Assembly: GCA_022447495.1 (NCBI GenBank)
Contig: JAKVBH010000013.1
Coordinates: forward strand, 35,073-99,072
Length of the DNA: 64,000 nucleotides
Reading direction: 5' to 3'
DNA from: Marinovum sp.
GTDB lineage: Bacteria > Pseudomonadota > Alphaproteobacteria > Rhodobacterales > Rhodobacteraceae
The position numbers were made by a program, and so were the translations under genes. The notes beneath the pieces are model-generated. The model was not told the DNA's origin, did no database searches, and was given only the letters and a program-made list of their open reading frames with translations. The first letter of the stretch is position 1, and every line of letters starts with the position of its first letter. This document shows, in pieces, positions 1 through 9,085 of this stretch.

Positions 1-607
1 GCCTGGTCTCAAACAATGCACTCAAAATCCGCTGCGGCAGTTTTTGAGTGCCATCCATTGCGATTTGAATGGCACGGTGTTGGATCGCGGGATTGTCGTA
101 TCGCTCAAGAAGAGCGGCGGCATATTCGGCGATATCCACCCCCTGAGGACCATTAAAAGACACCGAGATCTCGTCGCGCCAAAGACGGGTGACGAACGCA
201 CGCAACTCAGGATCAGCGACCGCTTCGGCCACTGTTTCAAAACCGCACAACCAACCCATGTAGGCCAATGCCGAATGTGTCCCATTCAACATCCGCAGTT
301 TCATGTGCTCAAAGGGGCTCACATCCGGCACCAAAGTGACCCCTGTGGCTCTGAGGTCGGGCGCTGTGCCCTTCACAAAGGCGTCTTCCAAAACCCATTG
401 GCGGAAAGGTTCATGGAACACCGCCGCGGGGTCGCAGATACCATGGGACGTATTGAGGGCGATGACTTGCGTTTATGTGGTCGCGAGCACGATGCGGTCG
501 TCCATGCTACATGGAAACCGACCTTCTTTAGCGATACAATCCGCCAGCGCGGGGTCTTGGCACCCGCCAGAGCCAAAACGACCTCTCGTATGACTTGGCC
601 ATTGCTA
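1..607 (-). pseudogene. uxuB: Mannitol dehydrogenase/D-mannonate oxidoreductase family gene, decayed and truncated
   Basis: The minus strand encodes a recognisable long-chain mannitol dehydrogenase family segment, including K-L-R-M-L-N-G-T-H-S-A and the C-terminal-side stretch with D-G-T-Q-K-L-P-Q-R. The frame is broken: one base is missing near 554 (A-G-A-K runs out of frame into A-L-A-D-C-I-A), and an in-frame TAA lies at 472-474. The N-terminal part is lost at the junction with an IS end at 607/608, and the gene runs off the left edge. The linked uxaC remnant makes fructuronate reductase (mannonate oxidoreductase) the likeliest original function. In that pathway it would have reduced fructuronate to mannonate. 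It cannot make a functional enzyme as it stands. Confidence 0.8.
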
Positions 608-1402
608 GGGTCAGAACTCATAACCAGAAGATAATTGTTGCTGCGAGATAGATGGCCGACCGGAAGATATCGGCGCATCTGTCTTAGCGGGTTGCAATAC
701 GACGCCAGTCTTTGAGCTTAGCAAATAGGTTTTCCACCTTGTGCCGGGTTTTGTAGGTCACCTTATAATAATCGATTGTTCCCTTTCGGTTCTTCTTCGG
801 CGGTATGCACGGCGTGATCTCCTGTTTTGCAAGCATGGTTCGGATTTTGTTGCTGTCATAACCTCGATCCCCGATCAGGGTTTCGGCTTTTGGCAGGTCA
901 TTGCGGAAGACATCCGCGCCCTTGAAGTCACTGCGATGACCCTCGATCAGGTGAAGTCGGACAGGCCGCCCGTGATTGTCTCACAAGGCATGCAGCTTCG
1001 TGTTCAGCCCGCCGTTTGTGCGCCCGATCAGCCTTGGCTCATCGCCCCCTTTTTGAGGCTTGAGGCGGTGCGATGTGCCTCCAAATGGGTGGCGTCGATC
1101 ATCAGGACATTGCCACCGCCATCCTGTGGTTTGGACAGTTCCTCGAAGATGCGCTCGAACACGCCGTTTTCCGACCACCGCCTGAAACGGTTGTAGAGTG
1201 TTTTGTGCGGGCCGTAATCAGCGGGCGCATCCGCCCATTGCAGCCCGTTCTTGATGACATAAATGATGCCACTCAGTACCCTGCGGTACTCGGCCAGATC
1301 AACGCCACGTGACTTTGGAAAGAACGGTGCAATTTGTTCAACCTGTTTTTCAGTAAGCCAAAATAGACGTGACATCGACAATTCTCCTTGCCACAATGAA
1401 TC
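608..1402 (-). mobile_element. IS5-family (IS427-like) element, copy A, degraded, one end missing
   Basis: The lower end starts with GGGTCAGAACTC at 608, next to TA at 606-607, the target dinucleotide expected for this IS group. The element carries a two-frame transposase read on the minus strand. At the other end the expected inverted repeat should lie roughly 65 bp upstream of the transposase start, near 1440, and is not there. Recognisable IS sequence stops at about 1402, so that end has been lost. The upper boundary is an estimate. Confidence 0.75.
618..1375 (-). pseudogene. IS5-family transposase, copy A, two nonsense mutations
   Basis: Frame 1 (from 1375) begins M-S-R-L-F-W-L-T-E-K-Q and carries the first catalytic motif V-L-M-I-D-A-T-H. 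Frame 2 continues in the -1 frame after an A5G5 run at 1045-1054, which is the usual programmed frameshift arrangement of this IS group, and carries I-G-D-R-G-Y-D and the K-D-W-R-R-I-A-T-R motif. Two in-frame stops interrupt frame 2: TGA near 984 in H-A-L-*-D-N-H-G, and TAA at 684-686 where copy B has tyrosine. The normal stop follows I-I-F-W-L at 618. The transposase is therefore dead, although its length is otherwise complete. Confidence 0.8.
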
Positions 1403-1531
1403 ATAAGAGCGAGACGAGAGGAAAACTCTTTATCGAGTGTTCGGGATGCGGAGATAGTGTTGAAAAAGTCCCAATTTGCGTAAACTCTACTCAGAAATCG
1501 GCCGCACAAGGCCGACGGGAGGTTATAGCTA
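1403..1531. other. Spacer between two IS copies, probable fragment of a third IS
   Basis: No gene is seen in these 129 bases. The minus strand reads GGGACTTTTTCAACA around 1460-1475, a sequence type common at insertion-sequence ends, so this is probably a leftover of another element. That assignment is inference. Confidence 0.3.
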
Positions 1532-2299
1532 GGTTCAGGACTCCTAACCAATAAATTACGAGCGCTGCGAGTGCGATTGCAGAGAGGAAGACCTTCGGGC
1601 ACCGGTCATATCGCGTTGCGACCCGGCGCCAATCTTTGAGCCTGCCAAACATGATTTCAACCCGGTTGCGGCGTTTGTATCGGCGCTTGTCGTACTTAAC
1701 AGCTCTGTTCCGCTGCTTTCGGCCAGGGATGCATGTGCGTATCCCTTTGTCTTTTAGGGCTTCTCTGAACCAATCAGCGTCATAACCGCGGTCACCAAGC
1801 AACCAACTGATCTTCGGCAGGCTGCTCAGCAACGCCCGTGCACCGATGTAATCGCTGACCTGACCAGCGGTGACAAACAGGTTTAGCGGGCGGCCCTGGC
1901 TGTCGCAGAGTGCATGCAGCTTTGTATTCATGCCGCCCTTTGTGCGCCCGATCAGACGGCCACGCCCCCCTTTTTGACCCCCAAACTGGAAGCCGTACGA
2001 TGCGCTTTGAGGTAAGTGGCATCGATCATCACCGTCTTCTCTTCGCCGTGATCTGCGGCCAGGCCGATCATCATCTGGGCAAAGATGCCTTTATCACTCC
2101 AGCGCTTCCAACGGTTATACAGCGTCTTGTGCGGACCATATTCTCTGGGTGCGTCACGCCAACGTAAGCCATTACGATTGATGAATATAATTCCACTTAA
2201 CACCCGTCGATCATCGACGCGAGGCTTGCCGTGGGATTTGGGAAAGAAGGGCTCAAGACGCGTCATCTGCGCGTCTGTCAACCAGAAAAGATCAGACAT
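1491..2299 (-). CDS. IS5-family transposase, copy B, -1 frameshift product
   Basis: Frame A starts at 2299 (M-S-D-L-F-W-L-T-D-A-Q) and includes V-M-I-D-A-T-Y. Translation is expected to slip -1 on the A5G6 run at 1965-1975 and continue as K-G-G-R-G-R-L-I-G-R-T-K-G-G-M-N, reaching L-L-G-D-R-G-Y-D-A-D and K-D-W-R-R-V-A-T-R-Y-D-R. Both frames are free of internal stops. The normal stop after W-L, read as TGA in copy A, is GGA here, so the frame runs through the IS end at 1532 and adds about 13 foreign residues before stopping at 1491. Activity is therefore uncertain. Confidence 0.75.
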
Positions 2300-2364
2300 G
2301 TTCACCGCTCGTTTTTTCGAACCGTGAACCACGCCACTATGCGGAAATCAGTGGGTCCTGACCC
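1532..2364 (-). mobile_element. IS5-family (IS427-like) element, copy B, 833 bp
   Basis: Imperfect terminal inverted repeats can be read directly: GGTTCAGGACTC at 1532 and, on the other strand, GGGTCAGGACCC ending at 2364. Both ends are bounded by TA (1530-1531 and 2365-2366), consistent with a TA target duplication. The element contains one transposase in two overlapping frames. The first inverted repeat differs from the outer repeats at several positions, suggesting the copy is old. It is not the same element as copy A; the two transposases are only related. Confidence 0.85.
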
Positions 2365-2469
2365 TAAGTCGGCTTTAGGAAATTTATGGGTATGTCGTGC
2401 ATCCTGAAAAATGAGAAAGAGGTCTCATTTCGGACACTTGTCTCTCACCCATTTTATAGGTCCTGACCC
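2365..2469. repeat. Second IS5-type terminal repeat and linker next to uxaC
   Basis: GGTCCTGACCC followed by TA at 2459-2471 repeats the upper end of copy B (2354-2366) about 105 bp further out, exactly at the point where uxaC homology stops. Between them is a perfect palindrome AAATGAGA/TCTCATTT at 2409-2430. The simplest reading is the surviving end of another related IS whose body was lost or replaced. Confidence 0.55.
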
Positions 2470-3542
2470 TAAGGTAAACAGGATCAGGGTGAAATCAGGA
2501 TCATGTCCGGCCACATCCAAAAGCGGTTGAAGCGCAGTCACATAATCGGTGCGCACTGGAATATCGAAACCTTTGTCCGAGCCATATCGATCAAAGATCA
2601 TTTGGGAATGGTTACGGCGTGAGCCAGGGTGGATTTGCATCACCAACCCATCGTCGCAGCTCATTTTCTCCATCTCGGTGAGCATTTACCCCCGAAACCG
2701 CTCCTTTTCTTCGTGGCTCGATATCCCGTGACACACTTTGTCAAAAAGCGATTGCGCCTCAGAAAAACTGAGATTTTCGGGATGCGCAGACGGATGGCCA
2801 TGGTCGCTCGCTGTGGCACCATGGGCGATGAAGTCTTGGCGCTGTAGGCGCTGAGGCTCGAGGTATCCATCCCATGTGTGGGTATCACAGCTCGTGAGGT
2901 CGCCAAATTGCTCCAGATTATCCAGAAAGCCGAACGTATCTGGGTTGACCACCTGGTCGGGCCGATAGGTTGTGATGACCCGTCCATCCCAATCTGATGT
3001 CGCAATTGACGCGTGATGTTTAAGGGGGTCGAGTGGCCCTTCGGTCGTGGCAATGGCTTCGATGTTGAACCGCTTGAACAAGGCGCGGGGCCGAAAGGCG
3101 CTTTGTGGCAGGCACGTATAAATTTGCGCATAGATCCCGTCTGCAGTGTCGGCATTTTAAGTTGCTTCAATGCCAAACACGTCGCTTAGCGAATAGTTTA
3201 TCCACATCTCAGAAGGCGTGCCGCGGAAGAGGTGGTATTGCCCGGCAACGCTCCGCCAAACGGTGCGGGGACCCACGTCTGCGATGCTCCAATCGCGACG
3301 TGGCACACCCAAGTCATTAAGCGACATGCCCTTTGAATAGAGCATGCGAAACACATAATGGTCAGCTGTGACAAACAAGGCCGCTGGATTTTCAAAGCAG
3401 TGGTTTTGAGCAAACCAAGCGGGGTTGGTATGACCGTGCGGGCTGAGGATCGGCAGATCGCACACGGTTTCATAGAGAGCACGCGCCAAACCCCGGCTGC
3501 GTTTCTCCAAGGGAAATAGGGGGCCCGATCAAGATGTGGCAT
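2470..3542 (-). pseudogene. uxaC: Glucuronate isomerase, broken by stops, a frameshift and IS truncation
   Basis: Three consecutive minus-strand segments align to UxaC, which isomerises glucuronate to fructuronate. The N-terminus M-P-H-L-D-R-A-P-Y-F-P starts at 3542 and shifts frame near 3508. The next segment has the signature D-L-P-I-L-S-P-H-G-H-T-N-P-A-W-F. TAA at 3157-3159 and TAA at 2686-2688 interrupt the frame, and the following segment has D-D-G-L-V-M-Q-I-H-P-G-S. Homology stops at F-T-L where an IS end is reached, so roughly the last 100 residues are missing. Together with the uxuB remnant this shows a lost hexuronate pathway. Confidence 0.88.
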
Positions 3543-3593
3543 CGCTGGCGCTCTCCCGTCCCGCGGGCGAACCTATCGGTATGACTCCTGGGG

Positions 3594-4337
3594 TCAATCC
3601 ACCGCCGCGTAGCGTTCCACAAAACGCGCCAAGATAGTTTGGGGCACCGTGACGTTGGAGTTGAGGCACATGGCGATCAAGCGTTCTGCATCCTCGGGCG
3701 GGAAATAGCCATGGTTTTTGTAGATTTCGATGCGCCGCTCGAAATCACTGGCATCGGCCTCCGGGTGAAATTGGGTAGCATAGACGTTTTGGCCTGTGCG
3801 GATCATTTGCAGCGGACATGCCTTGGAGGCCACCAAATGCACCGCGCCTTGGGGCAAGGTTTGAACCGCCTCCTTGTGGCCAACAAAAGCATCCCAAACG
3901 CGCGGCAAGCCCTTTAAGAGCGGGTCCGTGACACCGGCCTTGGTGACCGCGCAAGTCGACGTCCCAACTGCTTCACCGAACCGCTCTTTCGAGACCTCTG
4001 CCCCCAAGTGATGGCCCAAAACGCCCATCCCGTAGCAACACCCCATAAACGGAATATCGCGCGCCACGACCTCCGGCATCAACGCCAAAACCGCTGCTTC
4101 AATGCGGGCCTCTATGGGGCTTTTGTCCGTTGGTGCGTCAGAGATGCACCCTGGGCCACCACCGACGATCAGGCCGGATACATCGCCGAGTGCCACCTCG
4201 CGGGGCACATCTTCACAATCCAAACGCACGCGGACCGTATCAGATGCGGTCAAACCACTCTTTTCACAAATTGCAGCAAACTCGTCGTCGGACGCATCTG
4301 CTTCTGGGCGCAATTGCAAAATCAAAAATGGTTTCAT
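3594..4337 (-). CDS. Class I glutamine amidotransferase-like protein (GMP synthase-like)
   Basis: A 247-residue protein starting M-K-P-F-L-I-L-Q-L-R-P-E. It has the class I amidotransferase nucleophile elbow G-C-C-Y-G-M-G-V-L-G and the downstream H-P-E-A-D histidine-glutamate pair, so the Cys-His-Glu triad is present. Stand-alone members are often annotated GMP synthase-like or gamma-glutamyl-gamma-aminobutyrate hydrolase-like; the true substrate is not visible. The upstream extension of the open frame runs through a hairpin repeat, so 4337 is taken as the start. It lies downstream of the permease gene on the same strand, separated by that repeat. Confidence 0.8.
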   Translation of the reverse strand: MKPFLILQLRPEADASDDEFAAICEKSGLTASDTVRVRLDCEDVPREVALGDVSGLIVGGGPGCISDAPTDKSPIEARIEAAVLALMPEVVARDIPFMGCCYGMGVLGHHLGAEVSKERFGEAVGTSTCAVTKAGVTDPLLKGLPRVWDAFVGHKEAVQTLPQGAVHLVASKACPLQMIRTGQNVYATQFHPEADASDFERRIEIYKNHGYFPPEDAERLIAMCLNSNVTVPQTILARFVERYAAVD

Positions 4338-4350
4338 TCCTGCTGCCTTT

Positions 4351-4426
4351 CTTCTTCTGGCCATAAATATTCTCAGGGGTGAATGCCCTGCAAGGGCAGA
4401 GGGGGCAGAGGGGGCAGACAGCCCCC
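4351..4426 (+). repeat. Roseobacter-type hairpin repeat, intergenic copy 1
   Basis: The element reads TTCTTCTGGCCATAAATATT, then G-rich sequence and the hairpin GGGGGCAGACAGCCCCC (arms 4410-4415 and 4421-4426). It sits between two minus-strand genes. The same motif order occurs at five other places in the window, twice inside coding sequence. Confidence 0.75.
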
Positions 4427-4437
4427 TAAACGCCTTA

Positions 4438-6210
4438 TCACAAAGGCCAGAAGGCAAGGATCGCTGGGATTGACACTGCTACGATCAATACCTCTAGGGG
4501 CAATCCCATGCGCCAATAATCGCCAAACCGATAGCCGCCGGGTCCAAGAATAAGTGTATTATTCTTGTGCCCGATCGGTGTTAGAAATGCCGCCGATGCT
4601 GCGACGGCGACGGCCATCAAAAAGGGATCCGCCGATACGCCAAGACCAGCAGCCATCTGAATGCCTACTGGCGCCGCCACAATCGCAGTGGCCGTGTTGT
4701 TCAACACATCGGAGAGCGTCATCGTGACGACCATCAATGCAGTTAGCACGACCCAAGCGGGCATGCCTTGGGTTGCGCCAAGAAGCGCATTGGCCAAGAG
4801 TTCGGTCCCCCCGGATCGGTCCAATGCAGCCCCCAGAGGGATCATCGAACCCAAAAGCACCACAACGGGCCATTCGATGTGTTTGTAGAGTTCTGAGAGT
4901 GGCAAGATGCCAAAGAATACGTAGGCCATCGCCACCAGGCCGAGCGCAACGGGCAGATAGATCAAACCAAAGCTTGCTGCCGCGACGGCGCCCACAAACA
5001 AAGCAATGGCGCCAAGCGTTTTAGTGTCCGCCGTGACACTCAAACCGCGATCCGCCAAGGGCAACGCGCCAAGCCATTCGACGACCGAATGCGCACTTTC
5101 TCTTGGTGCGAGAAGCAACAGGATATCGCCAGGCTCGATGATTGTTTTGCGCATCTGTTTGGTGATCCGTTTCCCTCGCCGGGAAAGACCCAAAAGAACC
5201 GTGCGTTGCCGCCACGCCAGACCAACGGATTGTGCTGTTCGCCCGGCCAAGCGGGATGTTTCTGGAACCACGACCTCAACCAGGGTCAGCCCGTCACCTT
5301 CAGCTTTCAAAAGCTCCCTGCGTTGTTCGTCGGCGAACGCCAGGCCTGTGGCCACGCGAAACTCATCCAAAGCGTCCGGAGTGGCTTCGATGACAATCGC
5401 ATCGCCTGCACGTAAACGAGAGTTCATGGCTGATCCATAGCGGCGCTTGCCGTCCCGGATTAGGCCCACCAGCGCAACGTCTGCTTTCTCCGCGGTTTCA
5501 CGCAGGTCTGAGAGCCGTTGGTCAACTTGTCTTGCGCCTTCGGGCACGCTCAGTTCGGCCATATAGGGTGTTAGATCGGGTTCGCTTGTGGCGTTGTCAT
5601 TGCGCACTGGAATGAGCCGCCGGCCCACGAGCGCTACAAAGGCCAATCCGACCAATGCCGCCACGCCACCGACCGGCGCGAAATCGAACATCGCGAATGG
5701 CTCGCCAAAACTATCTTCTCTGATCGAGGCGATGATGATGTTAGGGGGTGTCCCGATGAGCGTGACCATCCCGCCAAGGATGGTGCAAAAACTCAAAGGC
5801 ATCAGGCTTTGCGCCGCTGGGCGGCCTGCTTTACGTGCGGTTTGAATGTCTACGGGCATCAAAAGCGCCAACGCTGCGACGTTGTTCATAAAGGCCGAGA
5901 GCACGCCGCCGACAGCACCCAACAGCGTGATGTGTGCGCCCAAGCTTCGCGAGGCATCCACAAGCGTACGCGTGATCAAGAACACCGCGCCGGAGCGCAC
6001 CAGGCCCGCAGAGACAACCAGTACGAGGGCCACGATAATAGTAGCAGGGTGCCCAAACCCAGAGAAGGCGTCTTTGGTGTCCACCACACCCAGCACGACG
6101 CCAATCAAGAGCGCTGAGAACGCCACGAGATCGTAGCGAAACCGTCCCCATAAGAGCAGTCCGAAGACGGTACCAAAGAGGGAGAAGAGAATGATCTGGT
6201 CTTGGGTCAT
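4438..6210 (-). CDS. SLC13/DASS-type permease with central TrkA-C (RCK_C) domains
   Basis: A 590-residue inner-membrane protein with about ten to twelve hydrophobic segments split by a soluble middle. Residues 1-200 form the first transport half, including M-N-N-V-A-A and the conserved L-I-G-T-P-P-N-I-I. Residues about 205-375 are soluble and match two RCK_C-like modules (E-G-A-R-Q-V-D-Q-R-L and V-P-E-T-S-R-L-A-G-R). The second half repeats the fold with L-N-N-T-A-T-A and a terminal helix. Such proteins move dicarboxylates, sulfate or other anions with sodium; the substrate here is not evident. No neighbour suggests a pathway. Confidence 0.85.
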   Translation of the reverse strand: MTQDQIILFSLFGTVFGLLLWGRFRYDLVAFSALLIGVVLGVVDTKDAFSGFGHPATIIVALVLVVSAGLVRSGAVFLITRTLVDASRSLGAHITLLGAVGGVLSAFMNNVAALALLMPVDIQTARKAGRPAAQSLMPLSFCTILGGMVTLIGTPPNIIIASIREDSFGEPFAMFDFAPVGGVAALVGLAFVALVGRRLIPVRNDNATSEPDLTPYMAELSVPEGARQVDQRLSDLRETAEKADVALVGLIRDGKRRYGSAMNSRLRAGDAIVIEATPDALDEFRVATGLAFADEQRRELLKAEGDGLTLVEVVVPETSRLAGRTAQSVGLAWRQRTVLLGLSRRGKRITKQMRKTIIEPGDILLLLAPRESAHSVVEWLGALPLADRGLSVTADTKTLGAIALFVGAVAAASFGLIYLPVALGLVAMAYVFFGILPLSELYKHIEWPVVVLLGSMIPLGAALDRSGGTELLANALLGATQGMPAWVVLTALMVVTMTLSDVLNNTATAIVAAPVGIQMAAGLGVSADPFLMAVAVAASAAFLTPIGHKNNTLILGPGGYRFGDYWRMGLPLEVLIVAVSIPAILAFWPL

Positions 6211-6299
6211 GTGCGCACCTTCTCGTTCCGAGAGATCAGGAGCAAGGGGAGTTTTGATGGAGGACGACCTTATTGCCGGACATCCAAGTCGCGATCAAG

Positions 6300-6799
6300 G
6301 CTGCGATTTGGGCGTGTTTTGACGCCGAGCACAACCGATCTGGGGTCGTTTTGCGCGTGATGTAGAAAACCGCGCATCGCTTAAATACCTTAGCCGTAGC
6401 TAAGTGTTGGAGCTTTGCGTTGCACATGGTTGGATTGATGGGCGCACATGCGCAACTCATCCCCTGCCCAAGGTTCAGCATGGGGCGCAAAGCGGTAAGG
6501 CCTCCGAAGTGCGCCTGAACCAAGAAGGACGGATGAAAGCACTGGGCTTCGCCTCACTTGAGGCCGAAGGAACCAATGGAATTTGGGGTTTTGTGGCAGA
6601 TGTCGATTGCCTTGGGTCGACCGATGATCTGCGTCATTTTTGGGCGCAGTATCGGGGGAGATGAGACGACCTGGCTCCGTCAGACCGCCGCAATGTGTTG
6701 CTGTGGATCAAGTTGGCGAAGACAGATGCCACTGTGCAAAAACGCATCAATGCCGCAGCCTCCGCAACCGCAAGCGGCCTGAAGTTGGCTCAGATGTAG
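6300..6799 (+). pseudogene. YdeI/OmpD-associated family protein, decayed
   Basis: Pieces of a YdeI-like protein can be read across changing frames: F-D-A-E-H-N-R-S-G-V-V-L-R-V near 6310-6360, L-E-L-C-V-A-H-G-W-I-D-G from 6404, and then E-G-R-M-K-A-L-G-F-A-S. An in-frame TGA at 6662-6664 interrupts the last frame before D-D-L-A-P-S-D-R-R-N-V-L-L-W-I-K and the end G-L-K-L-A-Q-M. The core G-W-I-D-G and the C-terminal helix are typical of the family, but frameshifts and stops rule out a product. The N-terminal boundary is approximate. Confidence 0.65.
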
Positions 6800-7465
6800 C
6801 GGGCGGCTGGCTCGGCTACTTTTGTCTTGTCACTATCAGCCCATAGAGGTTCTCTGGCCGACACTATGCACCTTGCAAACATGAACGCAGTAATTCAGGC
6901 AAAGCTCGTCGGGGAGACATATCTGCGTGTATTTTGCACGACCGCGCTCTTGCCCTTTTCAGAGTGCTCGAAACATCCGTTTGCCTTTTTATTAAACCCC
7001 TGGCGTTTCGCCAGGCTTCCAAAGTCTTTGTCTGCTGGCGCAGTCTGATAGCACTTTTACACAAACGTGGTCACGCCCTCGCGAAGCGCAATTGCCGCGC
7101 CATCATGTGAGGCTTGGGCAATGGAAGTCAGGGATGCACTCCAAAGCACCTGCGCTGAGTAGATGACAATTCATCATGGCCCGCGTCCAATGTGCCCGCA
7201 ACAAACGATTTACGTGAATTCTGTGTCTTTTGCGGTGAGGCGCGCCTTTGACGCTCTATCGCTCTAACTTGACTTTTGCTCTTGGACCTACACCCGCCCT
7301 TGCCCCGCCTTCACCGCATGATTTATAGACACGCCCAAGCTTGAGGCATGTTGTGCAGACGCTGGAAACGGTGTTGTGCTATCTGGGCATGCGTCGCGAA
7401 TGACTGAGAGCGGTGTAACTGTGGTAGGGCAGTGGAACGTGCTCTGAAAATCTAAGGAGGACGCC
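6800..7465. other. Gene-poor, apparently decaying stretch
   Basis: No intact gene is recognisable on either strand. On the minus strand a short tail, S-L-T-S-I-A-Q-A-S-H-D-G-A-A-I-A-L-R and a stop near 7058, looks like the end of a lost protein, without a usable upstream frame. A small hairpin, CCTGGCG-TTT-CGCCAGG, lies at 6999-7015. The last 150 bases probably hold the yebC promoter, but no clear promoter pair was found. Confidence 0.5.
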
Positions 7466-8206
7466 ATGGCGGGCCACTCAAAATGGGCGAACATCCAACA
7501 CCGCAAAGGACGCCAGGATAAACTGCGCGCCAAGCTGTTCTCGAAACTGTCCAAAGAGATCACCGTTGCGGCCAAAATGGGCGATCCCGATCCCGACAAG
7601 AACCCGCGTCTGCGTCTTGCGGTCAAAGAGGCGCGTGGCCAGTCCATGCCAAAGGACAACATCGAGCGCGCCATCAAAAAAGCCGCTGGCGGCGAGGGCG
7701 ACGATTATGAAGAAATCCGATACGAAGGCTACGGCCCGGGCGGCGTTGCGGTGATCGTTGAAGCGATGACCGACAACCGCAATCGTACCGCATCGAACGT
7801 GCGCTCTACCTTCACCAAAGCGGGCGGCAACCTTGGTGAGACAGGGTCTGTTGGTTTTATGTTCGAGCGCAAGGGCGAGGTGGTCTATCCGGTTGATGCA
7901 GGTGACACGGATACGGTTATGATGGCGGCGATTGAAGCGGGCGCAGAAGACGTTGAAAGTTCCGAAGATAGCCACGTCATCTATTGCGAAGATACCGATC
8001 TTAACGAAGTTTCTAGTGCGCTTGAAGCTGAGCTGGGCGAAAGCGAGAGCACCAAGCTCATTTGGAAGCCCACGACGACGACTGAGCTCGACCTTGATGG
8101 TATGGAAAAGCTCATGCGGTTGATCGATACGCTCGAAGACGACGACGATGTCCAGCGTGTTACGGCGAACTTTGAAGCCTCTGATGAGGTGATGTCTCAG
8201 CTGTAA
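7466..8206 (+). CDS. yebC: YebC/PmpR family protein (TACO1-like)
   Basis: A 246-residue protein starting [14 protein letters not shown], the family's diagnostic N-terminus, with a strong ribosome site (AAGGAGG) directly upstream. The conserved G-G-D-E-like loop is seen here as [10 protein letters not shown] and [12 protein letters not shown]. Members were described as DNA-binding regulators, and more recently as ribosome-associated factors helping translation through proline runs. Length is normal for the family. It is often near ruvC in bacteria, but that gene is not here. It appears to be a single-gene unit. Confidence 0.95.
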   Translation: MAGHSKWANIQHRKGRQDKLRAKLFSKLSKEITVAAKMGDPDPDKNPRLRLAVKEARGQSMPKDNIERAIKKAAGGEGDDYEEIRYEGYGPGGVAVIVEAMTDNRNRTASNVRSTFTKAGGNLGETGSVGFMFERKGEVVYPVDAGDTDTVMMAAIEAGAEDVESSEDSHVIYCEDTDLNEVSSALEAELGESESTKLIWKPTTTTELDLDGMEKLMRLIDTLEDDDDVQRVTANFEASDEVMSQL

Positions 8207-8263
8207 TCCAACGGAGCAGACCTTTGGTCTGCGCTTGATGAGCACACCTTTTGGGCGTGCGAT

Positions 8264-8320
8264 GAGGGGGCTCTGCCCCCGGCCTTTGGCCTCCCCCGGG
8301 GTATTTTGTGCAAGAGGAAG
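8264..8320 (-). repeat. Hairpin repeat, intergenic copy 2
   Basis: On the minus strand: CTTCCTCTTGCACAAAATAC, then CCCCGGGGGAG, the small hairpin GGCC-AAA-GGCC and the hairpin GGGGGC-AGA-GCCCCC (8266-8280). The motif order matches the other copies. It lies between yebC and pxpB and could act as a transcription terminator for yebC. Confidence 0.7.
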
Positions 8321-8365
8321 TGTGGCGGCCTTGAGTCTGAAGGTGCTTCTGGTTCAATTGGCTTT

Positions 8366-9085
8366 ATGGGTGATCTACCACAGATTTTGCCGCTTGGTTT
8401 AGAGGGCTTACTTGTCCGCTTCGACGACACGTTGAGCGACTTGGGCAACGCGGCGACTTTGGCATTTGCGGCAGAAATCGAAGCGGCAGATTGGCCAGAG
8501 GTGCGCGAAGTCGCACCCGCGTTGACTTCGGTAGCGGTGTTTTTCGACGCGTTGGCAATTGCTCCCGAAGAGATGCGTGAACGGCTTTTGAACTGTTTGG
8601 CCCTGCGTGATTGGACGGCGATGTCGGCACCGGTTGGGAAGCTATGGCGCGTGCCGGTCTCGTTCGATGAAGAGCATGCTGTGCACATTTCCGAGGTTGC
8701 CGATTTGGTTGGTGTGTCTCCGTCGCAGGCCATTGCTGAGCTTTGTGCGGAATCGTTGCGGGTATTGGCATTGGGTTTTGCTCCAGGTCAGCCATATCTG
8801 GGCAGGTTACCCGTGCAGTGGAACATTCCGAGGCAAACTGGATTGACACGGGCCGTGGCTGAAGGTGCGGTTGTTGTGGCAGTGCGGCAGGCCATCATCT
8901 TTGCCACATCGGCGCCCACAGGGTGGCGCCAAGTGGGGTGGACCGGATTTCGCCCCTTTGAGAAGCGCGATGGTGGGGCGCTTCACTTCGTTCCGGGGGA
9001 TCGCGTACATTTTGTCCAACGACCCGCGGATGAGGTCCAGGCAGGCGCATCGGAACCCCTAGGTGGTGCGGAGGTCATCTCGTGA
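8366..9085 (+). CDS. pxpB: 5-oxoprolinase subunit B family protein (KipI-like)
   Basis: A 239-residue protein beginning M-G-D-L-P-Q-I-L-P-L-G-L-E-G-L-L-V-R-F. It has the family hallmarks A-L-T-S-V-A-V, the G-F-A-P-G-Q-P-Y-L-G-R-L-P loop and S-A-P-T-G-W-R-Q-V-G. PxpB with PxpC and PxpA forms the ATP-dependent bacterial 5-oxoprolinase, which opens 5-oxoproline to glutamate; B and C resemble allophanate hydrolase/urea carboxylase parts. The start was moved downstream of the hairpin repeat, which the longer open frame overlaps. No pxpA (LamB/YcsF) is adjacent, so the complex may be encoded at two loci or have another substrate. Confidence 0.85.
   Translation: MGDLPQILPLGLEGLLVRFDDTLSDLGNAATLAFAAEIEAADWPEVREVAPALTSVAVFFDALAIAPEEMRERLLNCLALRDWTAMSAPVGKLWRVPVSFDEEHAVHISEVADLVGVSPSQAIAELCAESLRVLALGFAPGQPYLGRLPVQWNIPRQTGLTRAVAEGAVVVAVRQAIIFATSAPTGWRQVGWTGFRPFEKRDGGALHFVPGDRVHFVQRPADEVQAGASEPLGGAEVIS

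Noticed and set aside
7478..8245. Minus-strand open frame opposite yebC
   Set aside because: YebC is unambiguous and has a strong ribosome site; the antisense frame lacks motifs.
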